In this document: one piece after another, positions 9,485 to 17,278 of the stretch | Layout of the letters: the number at the start of each line of letters is the position of its first letter | How positions within the stretch are numbered: position 1 is the first letter of the stretch | Source of the DNA: Vibrio ponticus | GTDB taxonomy: Bacteria > Pseudomonadota > Gammaproteobacteria > Enterobacterales > Vibrionaceae | Assembly (NCBI RefSeq): GCF_009938225.1 | Contig: NZ_AP019657.1 | Span: forward strand, 1,488,001 to 1,552,000 | DNA length: 64,000 nt | Direction: 5' to 3' | Translations under genes and position numbers: made by a program | The notes under the pieces: generated by a model | Database searches by the model: none | What the model was told of the DNA's origin: nothing | The model's input: only the letters and a program-made list of their open reading frames with translations

Positions 9485-10519
9485 ATGAAAATACTACTAC
9501 CCACTGCAACGTCAGGCAGTCTACCTAAACCCACTTGGCTCGCTCAACCAGAGACACTTTGGTCACCTTGGAAATTACAAGATGATGAGTTAACCCAAGG
9601 TAAACAAGATGCATTGCGTTTGTCATTACAAGATCAACATAGCGCAGGCATCGATATCGTCAGCGATGGTGAGCAAACACGCCAGCACTTCGTGACAACC
9701 TTTATCGAGCACCTCAACGGTGTCGATTTTGAAAATCGCAAAACCGTTCGGATCCGCAATCGCTACGATGCCAGCGTGCCTACGGTTGTTGGTCCAGTAA
9801 GCCGCCAAAAGTCAGTGTTTGTCGAAGATGCCAAATTCTTACGCCAGCAGACTGATCAACCGATCAAATGGGCACTGCCAGGGCCGATGACGATGATTGA
9901 TACCCTGTATGATGATCACTATCAAAGCCGTGAAAAACTCGCCTGGGAATTTGCCAAGATTCTCAATCAAGAAGCCAAAGAACTTGAGGCAGCCGGTGTC
10001 GATATTATTCAGTTTGATGAGCCTGCATTTAATGTCTTCTTTGACGACGTTAATGATTGGGGTATTGCTTGTCTTGAGCGCGCCATCGAAGGGCTTAAGT
10101 GTGAAACAGCCGTGCACATCTGCTACGGGTATGGCATTAAAGCCAATACAGATTGGAAAAAATCGCTCGGCACTGAATGGCGTCAGTACGAAGAAGTGTT
10201 CCCTAAACTACAAAAATCGAATATCGACATCATCTCGCTTGAGTGTCATAACTCTCGTGTGCCTATTGAACTTCTAGAGCTCATTCGCGGCAAGAAAGTG
10301 ATGGTTGGTGCAATTGATGTCGCTACCAACACGATTGAAACACCAGAAGAGGTCGCGGATACGCTACGCAAAGCATTGAAGTTTGTCGATGCTGAAAACC
10401 TCTACCCTTGCACTAACTGTGGTATGGCACCATTACCACGCGATGTGGCTACGGCTAAATTAAATGCTTTAAGTGCCGGAACTGAAATTGTTCGTAAAGA
10501 GCTACAGACAGCAAAATAA
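9485..10519 (+). CDS. mesD: MetE-core methionine synthase (MesD type)
   Basis: Cobalamin-independent methionine synthase restricted to the catalytic C-terminal barrel: 344 aa against about 750 for MetE, so the N-terminal folate-binding half is missing. Zinc ligands expected for the family are visible as the HICYGYG His/Cys, the Glu of SLECHNSR and the Cys of LYPCTNCGMAPLP. The start is LLPTATSGSLPKPTWL and the SDGEQTRQHF loop is typical. Methyl transfer to homocysteine is predicted. The physiological methyl donor of this subfamily is, as far as I know, unresolved. It follows mesX in one operon. Confidence 0.88.
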   Translation: MKILLPTATSGSLPKPTWLAQPETLWSPWKLQDDELTQGKQDALRLSLQDQHSAGIDIVSDGEQTRQHFVTTFIEHLNGVDFENRKTVRIRNRYDASVPTVVGPVSRQKSVFVEDAKFLRQQTDQPIKWALPGPMTMIDTLYDDHYQSREKLAWEFAKILNQEAKELEAAGVDIIQFDEPAFNVFFDDVNDWGIACLERAIEGLKCETAVHICYGYGIKANTDWKKSLGTEWRQYEEVFPKLQKSNIDIISLECHNSRVPIELLELIRGKKVMVGAIDVATNTIETPEEVADTLRKALKFVDAENLYPCTNCGMAPLPRDVATAKLNALSAGTEIVRKELQTAK

Positions 10520-10541
10520 CCGCCTCTTAGCAGCCAACAAT

Positions 10542-10573
10542 GGTAGTGCTCGATAAAATCAACGAGCGCTACC
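10542..10573 (+). terminator. Likely terminator of mesXD
   Basis: An 11-bp stem (GGTAGTGCTCG / CGAGCGCTACC, one G-T pair) with a 10-base loop, 22 bases after the mesD stop. It is followed by AATTTTA, a weak U-run. Confidence 0.6.
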
Positions 10574-10653
10574 AATTTTAGCCATCCAAGCTTAGGCTCT
10601 GTCACTTCGGTACTGCCACTTAAGCACCAAAACCTCTGTGGATTATCTACGGG

Positions 10654-10929
10654 CTATTCCTGCTCTGAATCCTTTCTGGTTTCTTTCAAGAACTGCAAGT
10701 TTTCATTGATCTTAAAAATAACAATCATTAACTCACACCATATCCTTGATACAATGGCGCCACCAACAATCGTTGCAAGACCAAGTAGAAACTTCTGCAA
10801 CGTAAAGCCACCATACCCACCAAACATGGTCGCCAGACCAGAAATAAAAGAACCTAGTAGCAACAACCAGTATAAGCCTGTTACTAATTTAGGTGTAAGC
10901 ATCGAGTCAAAAGACAAAACCGATTTCAT
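10654..10929 (-). CDS. DUF4282 small membrane protein
   Basis: A 91-aa protein of the DUF4282 family, function unknown. Residues 14-37 and 46-75 are two membrane helices (LVTGLYWLLLLGSFISGLATMF; LLGLATIVGGAIVSRIWCELMIVIF). The charged C-terminal tail ends KETRKDSEQE. These proteins have an N-terminal FDSMLTPK segment, which is also seen here. The ribosome site is GTAAGGAAACATTAAA before the ATG. It stands alone, with opposite-strand mesD ending 135 bases away. Nothing in context assigns a role. Confidence 0.8.
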   Translation of the reverse strand: MKSVLSFDSMLTPKLVTGLYWLLLLGSFISGLATMFGGYGGFTLQKFLLGLATIVGGAIVSRIWCELMIVIFKINENLQFLKETRKDSEQE

Positions 10930-11125
10930 TTTAATGTTTCCTTACGAGTATAAATAAACTAGCCGGTTTGATATCTCCGCGATTCAAGTCTCCTGCCTAT
11001 CATCGTCAGTTCAGACGCTAGTCGAGGTCAAACCTAAACTAAATTACCAGATATCAGGCTCATACGAATAGAGTCATAAACGTGCAGTAGCACGCATTTA
11101 AAGGCATTAAAAACAATCGTTAGCG

Positions 11126-11258
11126 TGTCTGTCCCTTTAAGAAACCCCGCTATAAAAAACTCCTACTAATTCCCCTTAATATGTCTGTCCCTATAAGGAT
11201 TATTCTTTGCTGTTAACATGTCTGTCCCGATACCAATTCCCCAACACGTGCCTGTCCC
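11126..11258 (+). repeat. Four scattered copies of TG(T/C)CTGTCCC
   Basis: TGTCTGTCCC at 11126-11135, 11182-11191 and 11219-11228, and TGCCTGTCCC at 11249-11258, all in the same orientation. Three are followed by T/ATAAGG-like or TTTAAG-like sequence. The complementary motif GGACAGTC recurs at 25873-25980, and TGCCTGTC/GACAGGCA recurs at 63612-63647. This looks like a dispersed REP-type family. Confidence 0.75.
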
Positions 11259-11282
11259 TACAAGGCTAAGTTCATAAGACAC

Positions 11283-11307
11283 AAAAAAAGCTTCCCGAGG
11301 GAAGCTT
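11283..11307 (-). terminator. Terminator of the DUF2913 gene
   Basis: AAGCTTCCC-GA-GGGAAGCTT stem followed on the minus strand by seven T (11283-11289), 23 bases after the stop. Confidence 0.85.
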
Positions 11308-11329
11308 CATATACCGTGATAATTTTTGA

Positions 11330-11995
11330 TTATTTCGCAACTTGGTAGTTAATTGGAATCTCAGCCAATTGTGTCCCTTTATTGTCAGGGAACACCAAGT
11401 ACTCTCCGTGATATTTCACGTTTGATTTGTAGTCGGTCACTTTATGCACCATAAAGCCTGCTTTCGCAGCCGCATCAACGAATTCTGCATGATTACCGCG
11501 TACAAACCAGCTCATTGGTTTTACCAGTAATTCGCCATCAAAACAGTTGTCGCACTGTTCAGTACACAATGCTAGCGAGTTTGGTCCCTCAGTAAAAATT
11601 TGCACCTTACCCACACCAACCAAAGGTTCAGAAGTTGTCACTTCCCAACCCGACTCCTCCATTGCATCGATAAAAGCGTCAATATCGCGATCTTTGATCG
11701 CTTGCGTATCTTGGTCTTCTGGGAAGAAGTCTTTATAGAATGACGAAATACGCTCAAAGGTAAACATTAAGTTTGATGCGTTCCCTTTGGTGCGACCAGC
11801 TTTCTGCCAACCAGTCAAATCATCAACCACACAACGATGAAATCGTTGGCCTTTTAATGCTTTTGTCACCCAGCGAATCATGAAATTGTTGTTTGCCACT
11901 GGTGCATTAACCAATTTCTTTGCTTGATGCTCTGCGTGGATCTCTTCTAACGCAGCATTTACCAACTTTTGAATTTCAACTGTATATTCAGCCAT
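11330..11995 (-). CDS. DUF2913-like conserved Vibrio protein
   Basis: A 221-aa soluble protein that I place in DUF2913, a gammaproteobacterial family of unknown function. The start chosen is the ATG at 11995, which overlaps the bcr stop as TAATG; a longer frame to 12073 would run into bcr and is unlikely. Visible features are an N-terminal helix (VEIQKLVNAALEEIHAEHQAKKL), a basic central part, and four Cys near residues 138-147 (LCTEQCDNCFDGE) that could be a metal or redox site. It shares a transcript with bcr by overlap. Family assignment is moderately sure; no function is proposed. Confidence 0.75.
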   Translation of the reverse strand: MAEYTVEIQKLVNAALEEIHAEHQAKKLVNAPVANNNFMIRWVTKALKGQRFHRCVVDDLTGWQKAGRTKGNASNLMFTFERISSFYKDFFPEDQDTQAIKDRDIDAFIDAMEESGWEVTTSEPLVGVGKVQIFTEGPNSLALCTEQCDNCFDGELLVKPMSWFVRGNHAEFVDAAAKAGFMVHKVTDYKSNVKYHGEYLVFPDNKGTQLAEIPINYQVAK

Positions 11996-13200
11996 TAAGC
12001 CTTTCTTCCGTATAACCAATAAAACGCGGCAGACAAAACTGAGCATGCCGTCATAACTAAAATCATCGGCCAAGCGACGCCATTTGGCAACGCTGCGACA
12101 ACCGCACCGATAATTGAACCAATACCAAAACGTAAGGTACCCGCTAAGGAAGACGCGGTACCCGCCATGGTTGGATAACCACTTAATAGCAGCGCCATCG
12201 CGTTACTACCAATGGTAGATAATGTACCAATGTACATCACCACAAAAAGAACAATGCCCCATAAACCTAGGTCAAACCACCAGGCAACGAACAAACCAAC
12301 ACCCGCTGCGAGTTGTACCCATAGACCAAAGCGCAACATTGCATGTGAGCCGACTTTTTTCACCAAACGACCATTAATGCTGGTCATGATGATCATCGCG
12401 ACAATGTTAAGACCAAATAGGTAACCAAAATGATCTGGGCGCACACCGTAAATATCGATGTAAACAAACGAACCTGCAGTTAAGAAGGCAAACATACCAG
12501 CGAATGAAAACGCGCCTGATAGCACAAGCCCCATACCGACTGGGTTACGACATAAACGTATATAGTTGCGCAGCGTCGTCGCGAGACGCAGTGGTTGGCG
12601 TTTTTCGGCAGTCAAGGTTTCTGGGATTTTCCACAGCACCAACACGATCACAATCGCGGCAAAAATCGCCAGCACCCAGAAAATCGAGCGCCAGCCAAAC
12701 CAAATCGCCAGGTAACCACCGATCATCGGCGCGATAAGTGGCGCAATGGTGATGACCAGCGTGACAAACGACATGGCACGTGCAAAATCTTCACGATCGA
12801 ACATATCGCGCACCACCGCTTGGATGATGACCGCAGCGGCAGCACCCGCGAAACCTTGTGCAGTACGAACCAAGGTAAGCGCATCAATGCCGTTAGTCGT
12901 TGCACTGACGACTGAGGCGAAGCCAAAAAACAGCACGCCTAGCAGCAACACAGGTCTGCGACCAAAACTGTCTGCTAGTGGACCATGAATCAACTGACCT
13001 AGTGCGAATCCCGCGGTATAAGCCGTTAAGGTAAACTGAACTTCACCAGCCCCTACGCCTAAATCGCGCGCGATAGTCGGCATAGCGGGTAAGTACATAT
13101 CAATAGCTAACGGCGTTAAAGCGCCAATTGCACCCAAGACTAAAAACAATAAAAAACTGATTTGTGGGGCACTGGCTTGTTGTGTTGCAGTGTTAGACAT
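11995..13200 (-). CDS. bcr: Bcr/CflA-type multidrug efflux transporter
   Basis: Major-facilitator drug/H+ antiporter with 12 predicted membrane helices, 401 aa. Motifs include LTPLAIDMYLPAMPTIARDLG at helix 1, the motif A region HGPLADSFGRRPVLLLGV after helix 2 and the DHA1 motif C-like LIAPMIGGYLAIWFGW in helix 5. In E. coli Bcr gives bicyclomycin resistance and exports cysteine. As in E. coli, it neighbours rsuA. The stop codon overlaps the next start (TAATG). Specific substrates cannot be predicted. Confidence 0.9.
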   Translation of the reverse strand: MSNTATQQASAPQISFLLFLVLGAIGALTPLAIDMYLPAMPTIARDLGVGAGEVQFTLTAYTAGFALGQLIHGPLADSFGRRPVLLLGVLFFGFASVVSATTNGIDALTLVRTAQGFAGAAAAVIIQAVVRDMFDREDFARAMSFVTLVITIAPLIAPMIGGYLAIWFGWRSIFWVLAIFAAIVIVLVLWKIPETLTAEKRQPLRLATTLRNYIRLCRNPVGMGLVLSGAFSFAGMFAFLTAGSFVYIDIYGVRPDHFGYLFGLNIVAMIIMTSINGRLVKKVGSHAMLRFGLWVQLAAGVGLFVAWWFDLGLWGIVLFVVMYIGTLSTIGSNAMALLLSGYPTMAGTASSLAGTLRFGIGSIIGAVVAALPNGVAWPMILVMTACSVLSAAFYWLYGRKA

Positions 13201-13495
13201 ACGTCTCCTAATGGTTGCATTTCAGCTGCGGCGATCCTTGCTGCAACTTAGCAAAATTGAGACAAACCCATTCCAATGGGATATACCAAGTAACTCTAAA
13301 AATGAACGCTGACGAGAATAATTATTTTGGAGAGTCTAACGTTCAAATTTAAAACCCATGTCACTCGGTTAACAGTCTATCCTCGATGAAAATCACAAAA
13401 ATTACTAGTGCTTAAATCAATTAAATAGCCTGTTGATTTGATTATTTTTAACCCAGCACATCACCACTCATTTCGAGTGATGAATTACTGAAGAT

Positions 13496-14251
13496 TTATT
13501 TCCAAATTGAATCAATTTCTTCTTGAGTTAGGTAACGGTACTCACCCGGCTCCAGATCTTCATCCAGAACGATGTCGCCAATGCGCTCACGGTGCAGTTG
13601 ATCAACTTTATTACCTAGAGCAGCAAACATGCGTTTTACTTGGTGATACTTACCTTCCGTGATAGTTAGCAACAGTTCATTGTTAGACGCATCGACGATT
13701 TCCATCGTTGCAGGCAACGTGGCTTCTTTCTCATTACGTAATTCAATACCTTGCGCCAGTTTCTCTGCATAATCATCACCAATTGCATCTGCCAGCCATA
13801 CACGGTAAGTCTTGGCACATTTATGCTTTGGTGACGTGATTCGGTGTGACCATTGACCGTCATCGGTAATCAAAACCAAACCCGTGGTATCCACGTCAAG
13901 GCGACCGGCAAAGTGCAAATCTTCCATTTTCACTTCATCAAGCAGAACAAACGCTGTATGGTTAAAACCATCTTCGTGTGAACAAACAAATCCATCCGGC
14001 TTATACAACATGATGTAACGTGGACCTTGCAGTTGGATCTCTCGACCTTGCCACTCCACCACACATTCAGTTGTAACCTTAACCGCGCCGCTTTTAATCA
14101 CTTGCTCGTTTACCGTCACTTCACCGCTTTTGATGATTTTGGTTGCTTCTTTACGTGTCGCACCGAGCGCGTCACACAGAAATTTGTCCAAACGCACTTG
14201 CTGTAATTTGTTTGCTTGCGCTTTATTTGGCTGCGTTTTATTTGCCTGCAT
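13496..14251 (-). CDS. rsuA: 16S rRNA pseudouridine(516) synthase
   Basis: RsuA-family pseudouridine synthase that isomerises U516 of 16S rRNA. An S4 RNA-binding domain (about residues 18-65, RLDKFLCDALGATRKEATKIIK) precedes the catalytic domain. The catalytic Asp is in HFAGRLDVDTTGLVLITDDG, and the GKYHQVKRMFAALG motif is conserved. The N-terminus (MQANKTQPNKAQANKLQQ) is a short Asn/Gln/Lys-rich extension compared with E. coli RsuA, which begins at MRLDKF. Gene order bcr-rsuA-radD is the same as in E. coli and supports RsuA over RluB/E/F. Confidence 0.92.
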   Translation of the reverse strand: MQANKTQPNKAQANKLQQVRLDKFLCDALGATRKEATKIIKSGEVTVNEQVIKSGAVKVTTECVVEWQGREIQLQGPRYIMLYKPDGFVCSHEDGFNHTAFVLLDEVKMEDLHFAGRLDVDTTGLVLITDDGQWSHRITSPKHKCAKTYRVWLADAIGDDYAEKLAQGIELRNEKEATLPATMEIVDASNNELLLTITEGKYHQVKRMFAALGNKVDQLHRERIGDIVLDEDLEPGEYRYLTQEEIDSIWK

Positions 14252-14324
14252 GGATACCTCAACTTAGTTAGCTGCGCTATTATAGTGCGCCTAAAACAAA
14301 TAGTTGAGCTATTTCACAGAATTT

Positions 14325-16061
14325 ATGTACACCCTGCGCCCCTATCAAGCCGATTCCGTTAAAGCGGTAATCCACTACTTTCGTAAACACTCGACACCTG
14401 CGGTCATCGTATTACCAACGGGAGCCGGCAAAAGCCTTGTTATTGCAGAGCTTGCTCGCTTAGCCAAAGGGCGCGTCTTGGTACTTGCGCACGTAAAAGA
14501 ATTGGTTGAGCAAAACCATGCAAAGTATGAAGGCTATGGTTTAACTGGCGCTATTTTTTCTGCCGGTCTTGGGCGTAAAGAAACCGATCAACAAGTGGTG
14601 TTTGCCTCAGTGCAGTCTGTGGTGCGCAATCTTGACGCGTTTAAAGATCAATTCTCGCTATTGGTTATCGACGAATGTCACCGAGTGCCAGAAGAGAAAA
14701 ACTCTAGCTATCAGAAGGTGATCAGCCACTTACGCGAGCTGAATCCGGGTATAAAAGTTCTTGGACTTACCGCAACACCTTATCGTCTTGGCATCGGCTG
14801 GATCTACCAATATCACACGCGAGGACAAGTCCGCAGTGAAGAAGCGCGCTTCTTCCGTGACTGTATTTTTGAGCTGCCCATTCGCTACCTGCTGGATGAA
14901 GGTTTTCTCACTCATGCAAAAATGATGGATGCCCCAGTACTGAGCTATGATTTCTCACAATTAAAACCTGCCAGCACCGGACGCTATAAAGAGTCAGAGC
15001 TGGATATGGTGATCGATCAAGCCAAACGCGCCACGCCACAAATTGTCGAACAGATCATCCACTTGTCGTCACAAAAGCTGGGCATCATGGTATTCGCAGC
15101 AACGGTGCGCCACGCGCAGGAAATCTTCAGTTTGCTGCCGGAAGGACAAGCCGCGATTGTTATCGGCGATACGCCGACACCTGAGCGTGACGCCATCATC
15201 CAGCAGTTCAAAGATCAAAAGATCAAGTACTTGGTTAACGTATCGGTACTCACCACTGGCTTTGATGCGCCGCACGTTGACCTAATAGCAATCTTACGTC
15301 CAACCGAGTCGATTAGCTTGTACCAACAGATTGTCGGGCGCGGCTTGCGCTTATCACCAGGTAAAGATGAATGTCTGGTGCTGGACTACGCAGGTAATAG
15401 CTATGATTTGTATCAACCTGAAGTTGGCAATCCAAAGCCGGACTCTGATAGCGAAATCATTACTATTCCGTGCCCTGCATGCGGTTTTAACAATAACTTC
15501 TGGGGCAAACTGGACAGTAACGGCTTTTTGCTCGAACACTTTGGTCGACGTTGCCAAGGCTATTTTGAAGATGACGAAACCGGTGAGCGTGAACACTGTG
15601 GCTACCGCTTCCGAGCCAAATACTGCGGTGAGTGTGGTGCAGACAACGATATCGCCGCACGCATTTGTCACGAATGTGATGCAACCCTTGTCGACCCAGA
15701 CAAAAAGCTTAAAGAGGCATTAAACCTCAAAGACGCGCTGGTTTTCGAGTGTATAGAGATGGAACTGTCGACCTTCAAAGACGACAAAGGCAAGAACCAA
15801 CTCAAGGTAACCTATCGAGGTGACAATCAAGCGGCAGTGCATGAGTTTTGGTCTTTGACTACCGCTAAGCAAAAAGAGCGTTTTCATGCGCAATTTGTTC
15901 GCCCTCATTTGGCTGACAAGCACCGCCCGTTTGAGGAATCATCGCCCAGTAAAGTGGTAGCCCACCAGCATAGATTTCGTCCGCCACAGTTTGTGATAGC
16001 GCGTAAAGTTGGGCGTTTTTGGAAAATGCGCGATCGTATTTTTGCCGATGAACTCAAATAA
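14325..16061 (+). CDS. radD: RadD (YejH) superfamily 2 DNA helicase/ATPase
   Basis: DEAD/DEAH-like ATPase involved in recombination and double-strand break repair in E. coli, where it acts with SSB. The 578-aa product from the ATG at 14325 (MYTLRPYQAD) matches the E. coli start; a TTG seven codons earlier is a poorer choice. Motifs: Walker A PTGAGKS near 33-39, DECH box near residue 116, TATPYRLG motif III, and QQIVGRGLR motif VI near 343. A C-terminal Cys-rich segment has CPACGF and a CGECG...CHEC zinc finger. It is divergent from rsuA with about 70 bases between. Confidence 0.95.
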   Translation: MYTLRPYQADSVKAVIHYFRKHSTPAVIVLPTGAGKSLVIAELARLAKGRVLVLAHVKELVEQNHAKYEGYGLTGAIFSAGLGRKETDQQVVFASVQSVVRNLDAFKDQFSLLVIDECHRVPEEKNSSYQKVISHLRELNPGIKVLGLTATPYRLGIGWIYQYHTRGQVRSEEARFFRDCIFELPIRYLLDEGFLTHAKMMDAPVLSYDFSQLKPASTGRYKESELDMVIDQAKRATPQIVEQIIHLSSQKLGIMVFAATVRHAQEIFSLLPEGQAAIVIGDTPTPERDAIIQQFKDQKIKYLVNVSVLTTGFDAPHVDLIAILRPTESISLYQQIVGRGLRLSPGKDECLVLDYAGNSYDLYQPEVGNPKPDSDSEIITIPCPACGFNNNFWGKLDSNGFLLEHFGRRCQGYFEDDETGEREHCGYRFRAKYCGECGADNDIAARICHECDATLVDPDKKLKEALNLKDALVFECIEMELSTFKDDKGKNQLKVTYRGDNQAAVHEFWSLTTAKQKERFHAQFVRPHLADKHRPFEESSPSKVVAHQHRFRPPQFVIARKVGRFWKMRDRIFADELK

Positions 16062-16110
16062 GGTTAGCGACAACAAAATCAACATAAAGCGGTAAATCTA
16101 GCTTGATTCA

Positions 16111-16139
16111 CTTTGTGTTCATGTTGAAATCTCTATAAT
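16111..16139 (+). promoter_or_regulatory. Likely promoter of the dbfQRS-type operon
   Basis: A perfect TATAAT stands at 16134-16139, about 75 bases before the dbfQ start. The -35 is weak (CTTTGT at 17-base spacing, or TTGTGT at 15), which fits activation by a regulator. The region also has a TGTTCATGTTGA direct-repeat flavour. Confidence 0.5.
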
Positions 16140-16214
16140 ACATCCAATGCTGGAGTAGGCGGTTTTTATCACTGCATCTCCCAACGAATAGAAAATTTGA
16201 GCAAAGGTAACGCT

Positions 16215-16616
16215 ATGTTTAAAAAGCTGTTCATCAGCCTTATCGCACTTGCTGGGTGTAGCATACTCGCCTTCCCTAGCTATGCCCATAAGCATGACAA
16301 TGGTCATGATCTGGTTCGTGACGTTGAAAAGCCAGGCACCAAGGTTGAATTTGAAGAAGATCAAGACGAAGTCTACGAAGCGGTGAAGAAAGGCTACATT
16401 CGTCCATTCTCTGAAATGTACGCAGCCGTAGAACGTGATCTGCATGGGCGAATTATCAAAGTAGAACTCGAAGAAGACGACGATATTTGGGTTTATGAGC
16501 TAAAAATTAACTATAACAACAATATCATCAAGGTTGAGTACAACGCGGAAACCTTGGAAATGATAGAAATTCGCGGTCGTAACATTAAAAAAGCATTCAA
16601 AAATACAGAAGACTAA
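16215..16616 (+). CDS. dbfQ: Periplasmic PepSY-domain protein (DbfQ-like)
   Basis: A 133-aa secreted protein: signal peptide of about 23 residues (MFKKLFISLIALAGCSILAF... ending SYA), then a His/Asp-rich linker and two PepSY-like beta/alpha units (RPFSEMYAAVERDLHGRIIKVELEE near 63-87). The start is the ATG at 16215 after AAAGGTAACGCT, not the TTG at 16197. The next gene starts 2 bases after the stop. Position beside radD and the kinase pair matches VC1637-1639 of V. cholerae, where DbfQ modulates the DbfS/DbfR biofilm dispersal system. An interaction with the kinase sensor domain is inferred. Confidence 0.75.
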   Translation: MFKKLFISLIALAGCSILAFPSYAHKHDNGHDLVRDVEKPGTKVEFEEDQDEVYEAVKKGYIRPFSEMYAAVERDLHGRIIKVELEEDDDIWVYELKINYNNNIIKVEYNAETLEMIEIRGRNIKKAFKNTED

Positions 16617-16618
16617 TA

Positions 16619-17278
16619 ATGAAAATACTTGTAGTGGAAGACGAGCCTCGTTTGGGCGAACAAATTATTGAAGCACTTGAACAAACTGGTTGGGTGCCAG
16701 AGCTTGCTCAAGATGGTATCGATGCGCTTTATCGTGCCACGTCAGAAGAGTGGGACGTCATTGTACTCGATCTTGGTCTGCCGAAAATCGATGGTTTAAC
16801 GGTACTGAAAGGCATTCGAGATGAGAATATCAATACGCCAGTAGTGATTCTGAGTGCGCGTGACACGCTCACTCAACGCGTTGAAGGTCTCAACGCCGGC
16901 GCGGATGACTACCTCACCAAACCATTTGAGATGGTTGAGCTAACAGCGCGTATTCGCGCTCAATTACGCCGCGCGTCGGGCAATGCGTCACCAATCATGC
17001 AAGTGGGCAACCTGAGCCTTGATACACGTACATCGAAAGTGATGTGGCAAGGTGAAGCGGTAAGCTTAACAGCGCTTGAATATAAAGTTGTCGCCTACTT
17101 TATGCATAACGCTGACAAAGTGATTTCTCGTACCGAACTGGTTGAGCATATCTATAAGCAAGACTTCGACCGTGACTCAAACACGATTGAAGTGTTTATT
17201 GGTCGCATCCGTAAAAAGATTGCGCCAAACGTAATTAAAACTGTCCGTGGTTTGGGATACCAACTGAATGCCGAGTAA
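16619..17278 (+). CDS. dbfR: OmpR/PhoP-family response regulator (DbfR-like)
   Basis: 219-aa two-component regulator. Receiver domain residues 1-115 with acidic pocket (VVEDEP), phosphoacceptor Asp51 (IVLDLGLPKIDG) and the TKPFE lysine. A winged-helix DNA-binding domain follows (about 125-218, TALEYKVVAYFMHN, SNTIEVFIGRIRKKI, TVRGLGYQL). Located between the PepSY gene and its kinase; the kinase start overlaps it by 11 bases. Synteny with V. cholerae VC1638 supports dbfR, a regulator of biofilm dispersal. CarR/VprA (VC1320) is a similar paralogue and the main alternative. Confidence 0.78.
   Translation: MKILVVEDEPRLGEQIIEALEQTGWVPELAQDGIDALYRATSEEWDVIVLDLGLPKIDGLTVLKGIRDENINTPVVILSARDTLTQRVEGLNAGADDYLTKPFEMVELTARIRAQLRRASGNASPIMQVGNLSLDTRTSKVMWQGEAVSLTALEYKVVAYFMHNADKVISRTELVEHIYKQDFDRDSNTIEVFIGRIRKKIAPNVIKTVRGLGYQLNAE

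Larger units (their letters stand above)
10930..11329. other. 400-base intergenic region carrying TGTCTGTCCC repeats
   Basis: No ORF of interest. The right-hand half contains four copies of a short motif (listed separately) and the terminator of the next gene. A small CGTGC-agta-GCACG hairpin is at 11081-11094. Confidence 0.7.

Noticed and set aside
15331..15723. 130-codon plus-strand frame
   Set aside because: Out-of-frame shadow inside radD.
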